A stretch of 64,000 nucleotides of DNA from Isosphaeraceae bacterium. Its GTDB lineage: Bacteria; Planctomycetota; Planctomycetia; Isosphaerales; Isosphaeraceae. Location: the NCBI GenBank assembly GCA_025356475.1, contig JANXSX010000221.1, positions 1 to 64,000 on the forward strand, written 5' to 3'. Position 1 is the first letter of the stretch. Every line of letters begins with the position of its first letter. Position numbers and translations under genes: made by a program. Below are positions 61,333 through 64,000 of this stretch, in pieces. The notes below the pieces were generated by a model. That model was not told the DNA's origin. It saw nothing but the letters and a program-made list of their open reading frames with translations, and ran no database searches.

Positions 61333-63357
61333 TCATGGCGCAGCAGTTTTCTTGGGAAGCTTCTCCTCGATCTTCTTCAAAGACTCTCGCAGGGATTCCG
61401 CCTCGGGGGCTGAACCAAGTTCACGAAGCAAGGTCTGGAGTCGGTCTCTCCACTCCGTCATTGTGGGGATAGAGTCGGAAATACTAGCCAGACGGTCGGT
61501 CAATGTCCCTTTGAGCTCGGGCGAGATTGGGCTCTTGACCACTTCTTCAAAGAGCCGACGGGCACGTGCAACGTCGCGGCTCTGGACGGCGAGTTCGACA
61601 TCGTGAACGTAAGTCGACTCGTAGGCGAGCTTGAACTCGGGCCCTCGCTCATCCGCAGGAATCTTCACCAGCTTTGCTCGAAGCTCGGCTCGTCTCCCAG
61701 CGTTCAAGAGGATTTCCACGAGCATTTTGTCAAGGATGGGACGCAGTGGAGGTTCAAGGTCGAGGCGGGGCAAACCCAACAGGACTTGCATGACATCATC
61801 TGTGCGAGGGTTACGACTCGCCCAGCGGACGATGGAAGTCTTGAGGCACCAGGCCAGGAGTGAGTTCGAGTCGCGAGGCACAGCCGCAAACGGCGATGCG
61901 GTATAGGCGGGAAAGCTACTCTCTGCTGGCAATCGAGGAGTCTGGGTCGCGAGTTTCGTCTCAAATCGATAGAGGGGATCGCCCAGATAGACCAGTCGCC
62001 AAGGTTGACCAAAGGCTTCCAATTGAGACTGACGCATTACCGCGCCCAGGGGTAATCCTTCATCGATCAACGCCGAAACCAATGTGGGGGTGCGAAATGA
62101 ACTTAAATAAGGTTCATTCATGGAACCAAAGTAAATGTACGCCCCCCCAGCCAGCCACCGACCTGCGATGGTATCGATACTGAGTGGATCCACGCCGGAG
62201 AACGAGTGTACAGTCAATACGACTGACGGGAAGGAAATCGGCATGTCGGCGGTCTGGCCCGGTCCTCCATGAATGGTCCAACCCGAGGGACCGCCCGAGC
62301 TATTGAGCATGATGAGGCCGTACCCGTTGCCCGGACCGACAAGGCGTTGCCATTCGCTGAGTCTTGCCTCAGGAGGTGCCTTCAACGTGACTTGGAACCG
62401 ATTGGCGAGGACCTTCGCCGCGCGGTCCATCGAATATTCATTCCAAGGCGGGTTTCGATCATATGTGTTGAAAAGGAGAGCGGTTTCGGGCTGGAGAAAC
62501 AGGGCACACATCGCTCGATAAACCGACTCCCGAGCATCACCGAGCAGGCGACCTGCAAACGCCCATCGGGTGTTGGTTGAACTCTCTCGACCAATGAGGT
62601 CATCGAAGGCGAACGCCCCCTCGCGAGTGTTATACCGGAATGGGTATGGTCCAGCGAGCGTCAGAAAGTCGCAAGAATCACCGAGTTGGTGATACTCGGG
62701 CGTTACCTTACTGACGACCGCTTCCAACTCAGCAGCGAGCCGCTTGGCCTCCCCTTCATCGGGGACTTTGGTGAGGTCGTATTTGGGGTCCCAACGGACC
62801 AGAGGCTGGTAATGGCCTGCCGCGAGCGCGACTGCTCCTGCCAAACTCGGACTCGTTGGGGTCGAAAACACGAGACCAGGGGGGGTAGGCCCAAGTTTCG
62901 TCGAGAGTTCGTCCCCCGGGGTCGCCCGGGTGTCGTCCATGGACCACGACTTACCGACTGCCGCAGTGGCCGCCTGCCAGAGAGCTTCAGCACCGATCGG
63001 ATCGACCTTCCGAGGAAATCGAACAACCTTCGACGGGCGAAATGCCCTGAGAAACTTTGCCGTTGTCGGCACATCGTCAATAAGGATGGGAAACCACTTG
63101 GTCTGGTCCCAGGAGGCGATCGCCTCCAAGAATGTTGGGATATCCGGCACCAGACAGACTTGGTCGATCACAGCCCTCTTGGGTCCTACGCGCAGCTCCC
63201 AGCTCAGCGACGCATTGCGAAGCGTCGCAAGTCGTGGGTCAAAGAATGCGACCGGCGCGCCGGGTTGTCGAGGTGCTTGCCCTTGGCTTACTGACCCGCT
63301 AATCGACAGGAGCACGAAAGTTGCCGCCAGTCTCACTCGACCCTGTCCGAGATTCAT
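61333..63357 (-). CDS. Secreted protein of TIGR03790-like (caspase-fold) appearance
   Basis: A 674-residue exported protein from ATG 63357 (GGAAGG upstream), with a signal peptide (RLAATFVLLSISGSVSQ). The middle section (about 400-540) has LTVHSFSGVDPLSIDTIAG, GRWLAGGAYIYFGSMNEPYL, PLGAVMRQSQ and VYLGDPLYRFE. This resembles the order RWL-GA-yG-EP...GdPL of the TIGR03790 family; the position that is usually Cys after EP is Tyr here, so peptidase activity is doubtful. The C-terminus from about 590 is helical and charged. It precedes the Mo-hydroxylase operon on the same strand, 177 bases from it. Assignment is by pattern only. Confidence 0.5.
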   Translation of the reverse strand: MNLGQGRVRLAATFVLLSISGSVSQGQAPRQPGAPVAFFDPRLATLRNASLSWELRVGPKRAVIDQVCLVPDIPTFLEAIASWDQTKWFPILIDDVPTTAKFLRAFRPSKVVRFPRKVDPIGAEALWQAATAAVGKSWSMDDTRATPGDELSTKLGPTPPGLVFSTPTSPSLAGAVALAAGHYQPLVRWDPKYDLTKVPDEGEAKRLAAELEAVVSKVTPEYHQLGDSCDFLTLAGPYPFRYNTREGAFAFDDLIGRESSTNTRWAFAGRLLGDARESVYRAMCALFLQPETALLFNTYDRNPPWNEYSMDRAAKVLANRFQVTLKAPPEARLSEWQRLVGPGNGYGLIMLNSSGGPSGWTIHGGPGQTADMPISFPSVVLTVHSFSGVDPLSIDTIAGRWLAGGAYIYFGSMNEPYLSSFRTPTLVSALIDEGLPLGAVMRQSQLEAFGQPWRLVYLGDPLYRFETKLATQTPRLPAESSFPAYTASPFAAVPRDSNSLLAWCLKTSIVRWASRNPRTDDVMQVLLGLPRLDLEPPLRPILDKMLVEILLNAGRRAELRAKLVKIPADERGPEFKLAYESTYVHDVELAVQSRDVARARRLFEEVVKSPISPELKGTLTDRLASISDSIPTMTEWRDRLQTLLRELGSAPEAESLRESLKKIEEKLPKKTAAP

Positions 63358-63496
63358 CGACCCGTCCTTCCGAGACAGACAATGCAGTAGTGCCTTGGAC
63401 CGCAACCCGTTAGTATGATGACTTGCTTTGCCTCGGCTTGGCCCCGTTCCTGACGGAGGCTCACCGGTCTGTCTCGCGAGTGAAGGACGCTGTTCG

Positions 63497-63892
63497 ATGA
63501 AAAAAGGTGGCATTCTCAATCCGGCGATCTGCTCTTTGCTGGCCGAACTTGGACACCTGGATGAACTGCTGATTGTCGATGCCGGTTACCCTCTGCCACC
63601 CGAGAGCCACGTGATCGATCTGACCCTCACGCCTGGAATTCCCAGATTCCTCGACGTCCTCCGCGCTGTCGCGGAGGAGCTCGTGATTGAATCGATCTCC
63701 GTCGCCTCTGAGATTACGGAGTATAGCCCAAAGCTCCACCAGGAGATCATCAAAATTGTCGGCGAGATCGACATCGACGAGGTTCCGCACCATGAATTTA
63801 AGGAGCAGTCGCTCGGGGTTAAAGGAATCATTCGTACCGCCGAGTTCACTCCCTACGCAAATGTTCGGATCTTGTGTGGGTCCGCATTCTAG
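63497..63892 (+). CDS. rbsD: D-ribose pyranase (RbsD/FucU family)
   Basis: A 131-residue mutarotase that interconverts pyranose and furanose forms of ribose (or fucose). The start ATG 63497 has GAAGGACG upstream. The family residues are visible in MKKGGILNPAI, GHLDELLIVDAGYPLPPES and the C-terminal TAEFTPYANVRILCGSAF, which contributes to the active site of the next subunit. It ends about 110 bases before the right edge; nothing is recognised in that tail. A ribose transporter or kinase might follow outside the window, but none is visible. Confidence 0.88.
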   Translation: MKKGGILNPAICSLLAELGHLDELLIVDAGYPLPPESHVIDLTLTPGIPRFLDVLRAVAEELVIESISVASEITEYSPKLHQEIIKIVGEIDIDEVPHHEFKEQSLGVKGIIRTAEFTPYANVRILCGSAF

Positions 63893-64000
63893 TCCGGATC
63901 GCCTACTTGGATCGCTCCACTCGGATCTGTCGATCCCTTAATACGCTTCGAGTATCACTGCTCGTTCACGTAGAGGCGTGTTGAATTCCGAGTGGGGTGT

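Noticed and set aside
1-64000. Search for tRNA, rRNA, CRISPR arrays, insertion sequences or prophage genes.
   Set aside because: Intergenic spacers were read for tRNA arms, repeated units and terminal inverted repeats; none was convincing. Small tRNAs could be missed by eye.

Overview
The window reads as a gene-dense (roughly 90% coding) chromosomal segment of a member of the Planctomycetota, probably of the Isosphaera/Gemmata side of the phylum. This is inferred from family content, not from a marker gene: a DUF1080 (3-keto-disaccharide hydrolase) protein beside a ThuA-like protein, a zinc-ribbon Ser/Thr kinase with RDD membrane domains, a DUF3052 protein, a sulfatase-modifying-factor-like protein, a DUF3754 protein, an FAD-dependent thymidylate synthase and a very small Lys/Ala/Pro-rich protein. 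No rRNA, tRNA, CRISPR array, insertion sequence, prophage or integrase was found. It looks like core chromosome rather than an island.

Layout. 1-7.3 kb: end of a zinc-ribbon gene, an S41 carboxy-terminal protease with a beta-propeller-like partner, leucyl aminopeptidase and a PEGA lipoprotein. 7.4-16.4 kb: a nitrilase-family amidase, asparagine synthase, a very large exported/membrane AAA (STAND-like) ATPase, D-aminoacyl-tRNA deacylase, a DUF3052 protein and an FGGY sugar kinase. 16.4-23.4 kb: GlmU, the complete gatC-gatA-gatB tRNA amidotransferase set, a phosphodiesterase-type alkaline-phosphatase-superfamily protein and a DUF309 protein. 23.4-27.7 kb (minus): a translationally coupled trio of duplicated-domain lipoprotein, ResB and CcsA for cytochrome c maturation. 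28-37 kb: a DUF3754 protein, a Gfo/Idh/MocA oxidoreductase, a GT39-like glycosyltransferase, then three neighbouring proteins that each carry a zinc ribbon (SPFH protein, small zinc-ribbon protein, giant kinase).

37-47 kb: DUF1080/PsbP-like pair, ThuA-like protein, a GH38-like protein next to a YceH regulator, a sugar-isomerase-like TIM barrel, and the overlapping folate genes pabB-pabC followed by a Nif3-type protein. 47-57 kb: a c-type cytochrome, an FGE-like membrane protein, a short Rho factor, ThyX, a UvrD-family helicase with a downstream acidic protein. 57-64 kb (minus): a small basic protein, a molybdenum hydroxylase operon (Tat-exported 2Fe-2S subunit, Mo subunit, FAD subunit, small Cys protein) closed by a strong terminator, a secreted caspase-fold-like protein, and finally RbsD on the plus strand.

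The most unusual items are: the 920-residue kinase in which a kinase-RDD module appears to be duplicated with the second copy decayed to a pseudokinase; the 1137-residue ATPase with a signal peptide and membrane bundle; the duplicated lipoprotein domain tied to cytochrome c maturation with a single-copy relative 10 kb away; a GH38-like protein that seems to lack its nucleophile; a Rho with no N-terminal helical domain and altered RNA-binding aromatics; and several small proteins with good ribosome binding sites.
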